Source: Paenibacillus woosongensis
GTDB lineage: Bacteria; Bacillota; Bacilli; Paenibacillales; Paenibacillaceae
Assembly (NCBI RefSeq): GCF_030122845.1
Contig: NZ_CP126084.1
Span: 4,922,501 to 4,986,500 of the forward strand
Direction of reading: 5' to 3'
Length of the DNA: 64,000 nt
Shown: in pieces, positions 34,413 through 43,744 of the stretch
Layout of the letters: every line of letters begins with the position of its first letter
How positions within the stretch are numbered: position 1 is the stretch's first letter
The notes under the pieces: model-generated
Databases searched by the model: none
What the model was told of the DNA's origin: nothing
What the model saw: only the letters and a program-made list of their open reading frames with translations
Position numbers and translations under genes: made by a program

Positions 34413-35095
34413 TCACCGGTCTATTCTGGCTGGCCCTTACGCTTCTCATCTACGCGCTGTCCAAACGATTGTATCAGGCCAAACCCAGCGTCTACCTGTC
34501 CCCGCTGCTGGTGACTCCGATCGTGCTCGTAATCGGCCTGATGTGGGCGCATATTCCTTATGAGTCTTACAATTCAGGCGGCAAATGGCTTAGCGATATG
34601 CTGCAGCCTGCGACGATTGCCTTTGCCGTACCGCTGTACAAATACTATAACGTGCTCAAAAAACACGCAGCAGTCATCATCGTCAGCGTGCTGTCGGGCT
34701 CGATCGTCGCCATTATTTCTTCGGCAATGCTGGCTGAGTGGCTGCGCCTGGACCATGAACTGGTCAGCAGCCTGATCCCCCGCTCTATCACGGCTCCCAT
34801 CGCGATGAGCGTGTCCCAGGCCATCGGCGGAATTCCTGGTATGACAGCAATTTTTGCCGTTATTACCGGCCTGCTCGGTAGCATTATCGGGCCTTATGTA
34901 TTGAAGTGGTTCCGCATCGAGAATGAAATTGCCCGCGGCGTACTGCTGGGAACCGGCGCCCATGGCACGGGGACCTCCAAAGCGTTCGAGCTTAGCTCCT
35001 TGACCGGAACGATATCCAGCATTTCGATGATTCTCGCCGCTTTGTTCACGCTGGGAGCGGCTCCTGCCCTCATCACTCTATTATTCTATGGATAA
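34409..35095 (+). CDS. cidB: CidB/LrgB-family membrane protein
   Basis: A 228-residue polytopic protein. The signature is MLQPATIAFAVPLYKYYNVLKKH and PRSITAPIAMSVSQAIGGIPGMTAIFAVITGLLG, with the late ARGVLLGTGAHGTGTSKAFE block characteristic of LrgB. It partners CidA. The ATG overlaps the cidA stop. A terminator with a TCTTTTTTT tail follows. Confidence 0.94.
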   Translation: MITGLFWLALTLLIYALSKRLYQAKPSVYLSPLLVTPIVLVIGLMWAHIPYESYNSGGKWLSDMLQPATIAFAVPLYKYYNVLKKHAAVIIVSVLSGSIVAIISSAMLAEWLRLDHELVSSLIPRSITAPIAMSVSQAIGGIPGMTAIFAVITGLLGSIIGPYVLKWFRIENEIARGVLLGTGAHGTGTSKAFELSSLTGTISSISMILAALFTLGAAPALITLLFYG

Positions 35096-35149
35096 GTGCG
35101 AAGTGTGTTAATTTTAGGGTTCCTCCAAAATTTATATAGATTGGATTCA

Positions 35150-35180
35150 GGCTTTGCCGGATGGCAAGGCCTCTTTTTTT
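35150..35180 (+). terminator. Terminator of cidAB
   Basis: GGCTTTGCC and GGCAAGGCC form a 9-base-pair stem with a GGAT loop, followed by TCTTTTTTT. Confidence 0.88.
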
Positions 35181-35211
35181 CACATAATGAACCTCTTCTT
35201 GTCGGCGCACG

Positions 35212-35243
35212 CCAAAAAAGACCGAGAGACGAGCTCTCGGTCT
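35212..35243 (-). terminator. Terminator of the beta-rich protein gene
   Basis: AGACCGAGAG and CTCTCGGTCT form a 10-base-pair stem with a 5-base loop. TTTTTT follows on the minus strand. Confidence 0.88.
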
Positions 35244-35303
35244 AATCTGTGCAGTTCGTGCAAAATCCTGCTGACTGAAAGGGAGGTTTCTACTCTGCCG
35301 GAG

Positions 35304-35720
35304 TTACGGAGCTGTAGCCAGCGCGCTGAATACAATCGGGCCGATGACTCTAGCTGTATTTGTAGCAGCCGCAATTTGTTCCACGGATAAGATGTAGTCA
35401 TGCACCCCGGGAGCTACGTTCGAATCTACAGCTATCAATGTGGTGAGATTGACGTTCTCGAAATTCGTTTCAACAGCCTGTTCAGCGTAATAGATTTCGT
35501 GGCCGTCACGGAGAATCCGAAACAATACGCGGGGAATTCCCGTCAAGCCCTGTAATCCAACTGTCGCCGTCAATTCGACCGTATTTACAGGCGCGTTGGC
35601 AGGAATGGAAACGCGCACCAGTGCAATGCCCTGGCCAGCCGGAGTTTGCGGCACATTAATTGCCGCTCCGTTGGTAATAGGGGTTGGCACATTTGTGACA
35701 TGTTGAAGAAGCACAGCCAT
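35304..35720 (-). CDS. Small beta-rich protein of unknown function
   Basis: A 138-residue protein that I do not recognise with confidence. It has no signal peptide, no cysteine and no membrane helix. Alternating hydrophobic strands (GIALVRVSIPANAPVNTVELTATVGLQG, PRVLFRILRDGHEIYYAEQ, HDYILSVEQIAAATNTARVIGPIVFSALA) suggest a jelly-roll or similar beta sandwich, a type found in spore-surface and exosporium proteins. AAAGGAG lies 11 bases before the ATG at 35720; an ATG seven codons earlier precedes the ribosome binding site and is unlikely. It is a single-gene unit with a strong terminator, suggesting substantial expression. Confidence 0.7.
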   Translation of the reverse strand: MAVLLQHVTNVPTPITNGAAINVPQTPAGQGIALVRVSIPANAPVNTVELTATVGLQGLTGIPRVLFRILRDGHEIYYAEQAVETNFENVNLTTLIAVDSNVAPGVHDYILSVEQIAAATNTARVIGPIVFSALATAP

Positions 35721-35835
35721 ATTTCTATCAACTCCTTTCATGGAATACTACATATTATGAAGGAGCGATAGAATGCGATCGGGCGGCTATTCTAAGGATT
35801 TTGCTCATCTTTACGAGAAAGCTAGATTAGAAACG

Positions 35836-36816
35836 TCACATCGCCGGAACGGGGACCGGCTTGCCGCTTAATGACGACTCGAGGGCTGCGCAGGTCACCG
35901 CCTGGGTGCGGACGGCATCCGCATAGTCAGAACGAATCCGCGATGCATCTCCTGTTCGCACCGCATGGATAAATGCGGCCGTTTCGGCAGCGTATGGATT
36001 GTCCGTGCTGGAATAGCTCGTGGACACTCCGTTGTTTTTGACCTCCAGCTTATCGGGGTCCCATGCCAGGATGCCCTGCTCGGTATAGAAGCTCAGGCCG
36101 ATTTCTCCTACCGCCCCCGGCAGCACGCAGGTATTCGAGATATTGGCTATGGCTCCGCTAGAGAGCTTTAACGTGACCGTACCGACATCCGGAACCGTCA
36201 CTCCTTCATGCTGCCCCTTCACGATTCGATCGCCGTAGGCCGCATAGACTTCCTCCACCTCGCCGGCGGTATAGCGCAGCAAGTCGACCAAATGCGTTGT
36301 CTGCTCGATGAACTGTCCGCCCGAGCCTTCCTGTTTTCTCCACCAGCCTACGCCAGGCATGCTGCCCATCCAGGCGCCAAGAGCCATGCCGATCGTTTGT
36401 CCTTGCAGCAGCTCCTTAAGCTGCGCAACCGACTGTTTGTAACGAAAATGGTATCCGACCGACGTCATGACGGGACTCTGGCGGAGCTGCTCCAGAATGC
36501 GGCGGGGACCATCCAAGTTGACGCCTAGCGGTTTTTCTACAAGAAAAGGAATTCCCCGGGCGATCAGTTCCGTCTCCACGCCCTCATGCGACATTGGCGG
36601 GATGCATAAATACACGGCATCCAGCCGCTCGCTGTCCAGCATGGCCGTCAAGCTGTCATAGCCCTTTGCGCCGGGATAGCGGGAAGCAAGCGCATTCGCT
36701 TTTTCCATGCTTGTCCCGCAGGCTGCCGCTACACGCACGCCCTCGGTTTCCGCTAGAATGTCCCCATGCACCTTGCTGAACCAGCCTGTACCCACAATTC
36801 CGATATTCAAAGTCAT
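35836..36816 (-). CDS. Gfo/Idh/MocA-family oxidoreductase
   Basis: A 326-residue NAD(P)-dependent oxidoreductase unlike the one at 31.8 kb in detail. The Rossmann motif is IGIVGTGWFSKVHGDIL, and LIARGIPFLVEKPLGVNL carries the EKP Lys. GQFIEQTTHLVDLLRYTAGEVEEVYA matches the substrate domain, with His and Asp in place. The ATG at 36816 has AAAGGAGAG seven bases upstream, so an in-frame start 16 codons earlier is rejected. Substrate is unknown; sugar or inositol derivatives are usual for the family. Confidence 0.9.
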   Translation of the reverse strand: MTLNIGIVGTGWFSKVHGDILAETEGVRVAAACGTSMEKANALASRYPGAKGYDSLTAMLDSERLDAVYLCIPPMSHEGVETELIARGIPFLVEKPLGVNLDGPRRILEQLRQSPVMTSVGYHFRYKQSVAQLKELLQGQTIGMALGAWMGSMPGVGWWRKQEGSGGQFIEQTTHLVDLLRYTAGEVEEVYAAYGDRIVKGQHEGVTVPDVGTVTLKLSSGAIANISNTCVLPGAVGEIGLSFYTEQGILAWDPDKLEVKNNGVSTSYSSTDNPYAAETAAFIHAVRTGDASRIRSDYADAVRTQAVTCAALESSLSGKPVPVPAM

Positions 36817-37036
36817 TGCTATTCTCTCCTTTATCTGCTCTGGTATAGACGATATCCGGCCCATTGCCGCTTTAAATTTAAGCGTAACCGCTCTACCAAT
36901 AAATCACAAGAATAAAACCCAACCGTTTAGAATGCCGGACATTTGGCACATCCCTGTCACAATTTCGATCATCTTTTTCATTAAAACTATGTCATTTTTC
37001 ATATAATAAAGTAATGAAGTATCCTGCCAGTACCCC

Positions 37037-37108
37037 GAAGTTCATCTCAGTATGGCATGAAGTTCATCTAAATAAAGTTTTGTTTAGAAATGGATTACAT
37101 ATTACAAT
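37037..37108 (+). promoter_or_regulatory. gdhA promoter with paired activator-type direct repeats
   Basis: TTGTTT (37080-37085) and TACAAT (37103-37108) are 17 bases apart. Upstream, GAAGTTCATCT occurs twice (37037-37047 and 37059-37069), 22 bases apart from start to start, or about two helical turns. The repeats lie about 45-80 bases before the predicted start of transcription, where activators bind. Confidence 0.7.
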
Positions 37109-37145
37109 TGATTCAGACAAATCGTGAAAAAGAGAACACGTTTGA

Positions 37146-38549
<1,404 letters not shown>

Positions 38550-38599
38550 GGATGAAGGAAGACATTTAAATCAGCACAAACAATTAGAGCTAACTAAAT

Positions 38600-38648
38600 A
38601 GGAGCTGTCCCTAAAGCAGATTTCTCTGCCAGGGCGGCTCCTTTTTGT
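38600..38648. terminator. Terminator between gdhA and gltC
   Basis: AGGAGC...GCTCCT with further pairing of GTCCCT and AGGGC gives a long stem. CTTTTTG follows on the plus strand for gdhA. It may also stop convergent gltC transcripts. Confidence 0.8.
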
Positions 38649-38671
38649 CTTCCTTTTCTAAATAAAAGCAG

Positions 38672-39568
38672 CTAAGATCCGAATTTAGGCGCCATTTCTT
38701 TCAGGAAGTCATAGAACAGCTTCTCCGTAGGCGGCAGCTCCCGGTTCGCCGGAATGATCACACCGACATCACGCGTAACCAGCGGCTCCGTGATTGGCAA
38801 GGCGGCTATAGAATCGGGAAGATATTCGCCAAGCGCGATTTCCGGCAGCACCGTCAGGCCAAGACCTGCAGAGACAAGGCCCTTGATCGCATCCAGATCG
38901 TCCCCCTCGAACGTCACCTTCGGCTTGAAGCCGAGATCGCCGCAGGCGTTCACGACGATTTCCCGCAGCACAAAGCCTTCAGGGAACAACACGAACAAAT
39001 CGTCCTTCAAATCGCTGAGCTTGACCGAGGGCCGGCCCGCCAATGAATGCTTGGCAGGAAGCAGCGCCTTGAACTTTTCCCGGAACAGCACCTCGACTTT
39101 GATTTGCGACTCGTTTTTTGGCACAGGGCCCATAATAGCCAGGTTCATATCCCCTTTGATTACGGAATCGACGAGCTCGCGGTACGAACCATGCTGCAGC
39201 TGAAAATGTACGGCAGGGTAGCGCTCCCGAAAGGCGGACACGACGCCGGGGATCATCTGGGACGCCAGGCTGCTTGGAAATCCGATCCGCACCGTTCCCC
39301 GCTCGGGGTCCAGAAACTCGCTGATCTCCTGACGCGCGTTATCTAGTACTTTGGTCAACTGCTCCATATGAGCGAGAAATAATTTGCCGATGGGGGTCAG
39401 CTTTACCTTCCGGCCTTCATGGATGAATAAATCGACGCCTAACTCGGACTCCAGTTTGAAAATCTGCCTGCTGACAGCGGACTGCGAGACATGAAGCGCA
39501 TAAGAAGCTTCCGTCACATGCTCCAGCTTCGCCACCTCGATGAAATATAAAATTTGCCTCAATTCCAT
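38672..39568 (-). CDS. gltC: GltC-like LysR transcriptional regulator
   Basis: A 298-residue LysR protein that resembles B. subtilis GltC along its length. Key blocks are LEHVTEASYALHVSQSAVSRQIFKLESELGVDLF, DPERGTVRIGFPSSLASQMIP, FVLFPEGFVLREIVVNACGDLGF and GDDLDAIKGLVSAGLGLTVLPE. GltC activates glutamate synthase (gltAB) and interacts with glutamate dehydrogenase in Bacillus. Here no gltAB is adjacent; instead the gene converges with gdhA, so gdhA is a possible extra target. A cre-like site lies about 80 bases upstream of its start. Confidence 0.92.
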   Translation of the reverse strand: MELRQILYFIEVAKLEHVTEASYALHVSQSAVSRQIFKLESELGVDLFIHEGRKVKLTPIGKLFLAHMEQLTKVLDNARQEISEFLDPERGTVRIGFPSSLASQMIPGVVSAFRERYPAVHFQLQHGSYRELVDSVIKGDMNLAIMGPVPKNESQIKVEVLFREKFKALLPAKHSLAGRPSVKLSDLKDDLFVLFPEGFVLREIVVNACGDLGFKPKVTFEGDDLDAIKGLVSAGLGLTVLPEIALGEYLPDSIAALPITEPLVTRDVGVIIPANRELPPTEKLFYDFLKEMAPKFGS

Positions 39569-39645
39569 TCCGCCGCTTCACCTCCGGGTTCCCTATAGTA
39601 TAGCCCTTATTATATAAGTTAAGCTGACAGAACAAAAGCAGGGGA

Positions 39646-39714
39646 TGAAAACGTTCCCCTTATGTCACAGTAATTATTCTATTTATTGAATAATTTACAA
39701 TTATAAGGTAATAT
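39646..39714 (+). promoter_or_regulatory. Promoter and cre-like site of the xyloglucanase gene
   Basis: TTGAAT (39686-39691) and TAATAT (39709-39714) are 17 bases apart, predicting a leader of about 280 bases before the GTG start. TGAAAACGTTCCCC (39646-39659) matches the CcpA consensus TGWAARCGYTWNCW at 12 of 14 positions and lies upstream of the -35. The remaining leader (39721-40000) holds an AAAAAGGAGGTG segment near 39795 without a convincing reading frame. Confidence 0.55.
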
Positions 39715-40004
39715 TAATCTGCCTATCCTATTATTTTCACTACTTTTCATAGTAAAATCTGCTGTCTAATACCACAATCTGAAATGGCTTAGAAAAAGGA
39801 GGTGTTCCTGCACATATCTGATGTGATGCCGCGCGCCTTTGTATACTAACTGCAGATCATTACCTGCGACCACCCAGATACCACTCTGCAAAGCAACCAA
39901 CTCATGGCCATTTGAAATTCCCGATCTTTAAATTGTTAACGTGTGCATAGAAAGGAGCCCTGTTCTATCATTTAAAATCATTCCATTGTGAGGAGGTTTA
40001 TTAA

Positions 40005-43000
40005 GTGCCAAAAACATCTATTTTCAAGAGAATTCCTTATAAAAGATTCCATCTCGTGCTATTATCTATCTTTATTGCAGGATCTGTGTATACAGGCTTG
40101 TTGGGCGCAGACCGCGCGCATGCTGCGGCAAGCGAAAGCTACCAGTGGCGCAAAGTGATGACCGGCGGGGGCGGCGGCTTTGTGCCGGGGATTATTTTCA
40201 ATCCGACCGAACGCAATCTCATTTACGCCCGGACCGATATCGGCGGAGCTTACCGCTGGAACCCGGCCGATAACAGCTGGGTTCAGCTGCTGGACTGGGT
40301 AGGCATGGATGAATGGGGCAAGACCGGGGTTGATGCCTTGGCTACGGATCCAGTCGACCCGAACCGCCTGTACCTCGCCGTCGGCACTTATACGAACAGC
40401 TGGGATCCCAATAACGGCAGCATTCTGCGCTCTACAGACAAAGGAAACACCTGGCAAGTATCCAATCTGCCCTTCAAGGTAGGCGGGAACATGCCTGGGC
40501 GTTCGATGGGCGAACGGCTCGTCATTGATCCGAACAAAAATAACATTCTTTATTTCGGAGCGCGCAGTGGCAACGGACTATGGAAGAGTACCGATTACGG
40601 GGCCACCTGGAGCAAGGTAACGAGCTTCCCGAATCCCGGCACCTATGTCGAAAATCCCGATTACGAGTACCAGAGCGACATCGTGGGGCTGGCCTGGATT
40701 ACGTTCGATCCTTCGACCGGCTCGCCCGGACAAGCTACACAAACGATTTATGTAGGCGTCGCGGACAAAAATGAAAGCGTATACCGAAGTACGGATGGCG
40801 GGGCGACCTGGTCTGCCGTTCCGGGTCAGCCGACAGGGTATCTTCCACATCACGGCGTCCTAGCCTCCAATGGACAGCTGTACATTCCGTACAGCGATGG
40901 CGTAGGCCCTTACGACGGAACGAAGGGCGATGTCTGGAAATTTGACACGGCTACAGGAGCCTGGAGTAACATCAGTCCGATTCCGTCCAGCAGCAGTGAC
41001 AGCTACTTTGGCTACGGAGGATTGGCCGTGGATGCCCATCATCCGAACACCCTTGTCGTCGCTACGCTCAATTCCTGGTGGCCGGATGCCATCCTGTTCC
41101 GCAGTACGGACGGCGGAGCTACCTGGAGCCGCATTTGGGATTGGGACGGGTATCCGAACCGGACGTTCCGTTATACCCAGGATATCTCCGGCGCCCCATG
41201 GCTCGATTTCGGAAACAACCCTTCCCCGCCGGAGGTTACGCCGAAGCTCGGCTGGATGATCGGCGATCTGGAGATCGATCCCTTTAACTCCGACCGGATG
41301 ATGTACGGAACCGGAGCTACGATTTACGGGACGAACAACCTTACCGCTTGGGATACAGGCGGCAAAGTCAACATTAGCGTAATGGCCAAAGGCATTGAAG
41401 AGACTGCGGTCAGCGCTCTGATCAGCCCGCCGTCAGGCGCGCATTTGATTAGCGGACTGCTGGATGTGACCGGATTCCGGCACGATGACCTGACCCAGCC
41501 TCCAGCCAAAATGATGACCAACCCGAACAGCACGACGGGCATCGACTACGCCGAGCTGGATCCAAGCTTTATCGTGCGCGTAGGACAGGCGGACAAATCC
41601 GCTAACCCGAATGCCAAATCCATCGGCTTCTCCCGGGACGGCGGCTCGAACTGGTACGCCGGAAACGGCGAGCCTGCCGGAACCGCGGGCGGGGGCCAGG
41701 TTGCGCTTTCCGCTAATGGGAATGCTATTCTGTGGAGTACTCCGGACGTGGGCGTCTTCTATTCCAGTAATGGAGGGAATTCCTGGGCGGCAAGCACTGG
41801 CGTGCCAAAGGGAGCAAAAATCGCCTCTGACCGCGTCAACTCCAATAAATTCTACGCTTGGGCGGCAGGGAATTTCTATGTAAGCACCAACGGCGGAGCC
41901 GCGTTTACCAAAACCGCGGCGACAGGACTTCCTGCCGAAGGAGACCTGGACTTTAAAGCGGTGCCTGGCATTGAGGGTGATATCTGGCTCGCGGGAGGTC
42001 ACGCAACGGGCGGCAAATACGGCCTGTGGCATTCTACCGATTCCGGGGCATCCTTTACGAAGCTCGCCAACGTTCAGGAGGCTAACGTGATCGGATTCGG
42101 CAAAGCTGCGCCTGACCAGAGCTATATGGCACTCTACACCAGCGCCAAGATTGACGGTGTGCGGGGCATTTTCCGCTCCAATGATGCGGGGGCTACCTGG
42201 ATAAGAATCAATGATGACAAGCATCAATATGCCTCTACCAACTCGGCCATAACCGGGGATCCGAGAATTTATGGCCGCGTATATATCGGTACGAACGGAC
42301 TTGGAATCGTATACGGGGACGCGCTGGCGAATCCGCCAGAACCGGAGCAGCCGACGACACCTGACTCTACGATCTCGCCTACGACAGCCGCCTTCGACAA
42401 GAACGCCAGCAATCAGGCCAACGTGACGGTAACCATGACGCTTAACGGGAATACATTAACCGCTATTCGCAACGGGTCCACCGCATTGACGCAGGGCAGC
42501 CATTATACGGTTTCCGGCTCCACCGTCACGATTCTCGGCAGCTATTTGGCTTCACAGCCGCTCGGCCAGCTCAGCTTGACGTTTCAGTTCAGCGCTGGGG
42601 CTGCTTCGGTGCTGAACATTACGGTGAAGGACTCGACCGTGACGACACCTGCCGGAGGCATTAAGGTGCAAATGTACAATGGATCCGTAACAAACGTAAC
42701 GAACACCCTTAATCCGCGGATTAAGCTAACGAATATCGGCAGCCAGGCCATCAGCCTCTCCGACGTCAAGCTGCGTTACTACTATACCATTGACGGAGAG
42801 AAGCCCCAGACCCTGTTCTGCGACTGGACGCAGGTCGGCAGCTCCAATGTGACAGGCACCTTTGTCAAGCTGCCGACTGCGGCAAGCGGGGCGGATTACT
42901 ATGCGGAGATCGGCTTTACTAGCGGGGCGGGCAGCTTGGCGGCAGGCCAAAGCATCGACCTGCAAATTCGCATCTCCAAGAACGACTGGAGCAACTATTC

Positions 43001-43106
43001 GCAAAGCGATGATTACTCCTTCGACCCTGCTTCGACTTCCTATCAGGATGCCCTGCGTGTCACTGGCTACGTAGCGGGCAGTCTGCAGTGGGGAGTCGAG
43101 CCGTAA
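40005..43106 (+). CDS. Secreted xyloglucanase, GH74 with X2 and CBM3 modules
   Basis: A 1033-residue secreted enzyme that cuts the beta-1,4-glucan backbone of xyloglucan. The signal peptide (FHLVLLSIFIAGSVYTGLLGA) is cleaved near AHA-AAS. The GH74 domain (about 45-770) consists of two seven-bladed beta-propellers with repeated Asp-box motifs such as STDGGATWS, STDKGNTW and SNDAGATW. The expected catalytic Asp pair is D78 in YARTDIGGAYRW and D487 in GLLDVTGFRHDD. An X2 module follows (about 785-880, SPTTAAFDKNA...), then a family 3 cellulose-binding module (about 885-1033, IKVQMYNGSVTNVTNTLNPRIKLTN). GAGGAGG precedes the GTG. It is monocistronic with a cre-like site upstream, consistent with carbon catabolite control. 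Confidence 0.96.
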   Translation: MPKTSIFKRIPYKRFHLVLLSIFIAGSVYTGLLGADRAHAAASESYQWRKVMTGGGGGFVPGIIFNPTERNLIYARTDIGGAYRWNPADNSWVQLLDWVGMDEWGKTGVDALATDPVDPNRLYLAVGTYTNSWDPNNGSILRSTDKGNTWQVSNLPFKVGGNMPGRSMGERLVIDPNKNNILYFGARSGNGLWKSTDYGATWSKVTSFPNPGTYVENPDYEYQSDIVGLAWITFDPSTGSPGQATQTIYVGVADKNESVYRSTDGGATWSAVPGQPTGYLPHHGVLASNGQLYIPYSDGVGPYDGTKGDVWKFDTATGAWSNISPIPSSSSDSYFGYGGLAVDAHHPNTLVVATLNSWWPDAILFRSTDGGATWSRIWDWDGYPNRTFRYTQDISGAPWLDFGNNPSPPEVTPKLGWMIGDLEIDPFNSDRMMYGTGATIYGTNNLTAWDTGGKVNISVMAKGIEETAVSALISPPSGAHLISGLLDVTGFRHDDLTQPPAKMMTNPNSTTGIDYAELDPSFIVRVGQADKSANPNAKSIGFSRDGGSNWYAGNGEPAGTAGGGQVALSANGNAILWSTPDVGVFYSSNGGNSWAASTGVPKGAKIASDRVNSNKFYAWAAGNFYVSTNGGAAFTKTAATGLPAEGDLDFKAVPGIEGDIWLAGGHATGGKYGLWHSTDSGASFTKLANVQEANVIGFGKAAPDQSYMALYTSAKIDGVRGIFRSNDAGATWIRINDDKHQYASTNSAITGDPRIYGRVYIGTNGLGIVYGDALANPPEPEQPTTPDSTISPTTAAFDKNASNQANVTVTMTLNGNTLTAIRNGSTALTQGSHYTVSGSTVTILGSYLASQPLGQLSLTFQFSAGAASVLNITVKDSTVTTPAGGIKVQMYNGSVTNVTNTLNPRIKLTNIGSQAISLSDVKLRYYYTIDGEKPQTLFCDWTQVGSSNVTGTFVKLPTAASGADYYAEIGFTSGAGSLAAGQSIDLQIRISKNDWSNYSQSDDYSFDPASTSYQDALRVTGYVAGSLQWGVEP

Positions 43107-43200
43107 CACGGTGTCGGGGTTAAGCTGCCGGGCGCCATGATCAAACTGGTGGATGCCATGATGCGCGCGGCCTTTTGCTGAACACCGTAAGCAGTGTGCA

Positions 43201-43238
43201 GTGCCGTGGGCGACGGGCGGTGCCGTGGGCGGCGGGCG
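43201..43238. repeat. Two tandem 19-base GC-rich repeats
   Basis: GTGCCGTGGGCGACGGGCG and GTGCCGTGGGCGGCGGGCG stand head to tail, followed by a partial third copy. The stretch is richer in G than its surroundings and lies 95 bases past the xyloglucanase stop. Confidence 0.6.
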
Positions 43239-43276
43239 GTGCGGCAGGCAGTGGCGATTTCTGCGCGGTAGCGAAA

Positions 43277-43350
43277 AGAACCTTACCTGTGAAGTGCCCC
43301 TATGTTAGGTTAGACCTAGCATAGGGGCACTGTCATTCCAGTGAGGTTCT
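43277..43350. repeat. Long intergenic palindrome, possible mini-insertion element
   Basis: AGTGCCCCTATG-T-TAGGT and ACCTA-G-CATAGGGGCACT form an 18-base-pair stem around TAG. Outer arms AGAACCTTAC and GTGAGGTTCT extend it to 74 bases. The inner 46 bases begin TGAAGTGCCCC and end GGGGCACTGTCA, that is TG...CA, as seen at ends of IS3-type elements. There is no T tract, so a terminator role is less likely. Confidence 0.55.
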
Positions 43351-43420
43351 GCCTGGTTGAAGTGTTTCCCTCCAATCAATTAAAAACTATTGATTTATGG
43401 CTAGATGGTCAGGATCCGGT

Positions 43421-43613
43421 AACTAGATGTATTTCATGCAGTTAGTTCATCGGTTTTGGCCATGGTTAGAGGGAACTAACTGCAAAACCTGCATTTAGTT
43501 TTAAGCTATTTCGACGAATTCGCTCCATTCAAGCAAACTAACTGTATGCTTTACATTTAGCGCATAGTTTTTTTATAAAACAGCTTAACTAGCTGTATAA
43601 AATACATTTAGTT
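43421..43613. repeat. Four 27-base palindromic repeats
   Basis: Units start at 43421, 43474, 43536 and 43587, each 27 bases. The pattern is AACTA-N-CTGTAT-N3-ATACA-TTTAGTT with variation; each is an imperfect dyad able to form a hairpin. Spacing is 53, 62 and 51 bases. Apart from these and the palindrome above, 43107-43718 holds no supportable gene. Confidence 0.7.
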
Positions 43614-43718
43614 TTGAATTATCAATGAAGGTTACATTCTGCCGGGGTGTGACCGTCTTTTTCCTCCTGGGCATTCTGCACTTTCGCATCCATTTGCCCT
43701 ATCTGTTACCTGAAAGGA

Positions 43719-43744
43719 GAAAAATCCTGCATCCTAGCAGGATT
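43719..43744 (-). terminator. Terminator overlapping the cydC stop codon
   Basis: On the minus strand AATCCTGC and GCAGGATT pair around TAGGAT, followed by TTTTT. The TAG at the start of the loop is the cydC stop codon, so the stem includes the last coding triplets. Confidence 0.85.

Noticed and set aside
39790-39860. Short leader peptide after AAAAAGGAGGTG upstream of the xyloglucanase gene
   Set aside because: The only nearby GTG overlaps the ribosome binding site and gives 15 codons without features.
43107-43276. Coding region in the G-rich tail after the xyloglucanase gene
   Set aside because: No frame with start signals; the sequence is explained by 19-base tandem repeats.
43421-43613. 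Palindromic repeats considered as a CRISPR array
   Set aside because: Repeat copies vary too much, spacers are uneven, and there is no cas gene or leader.
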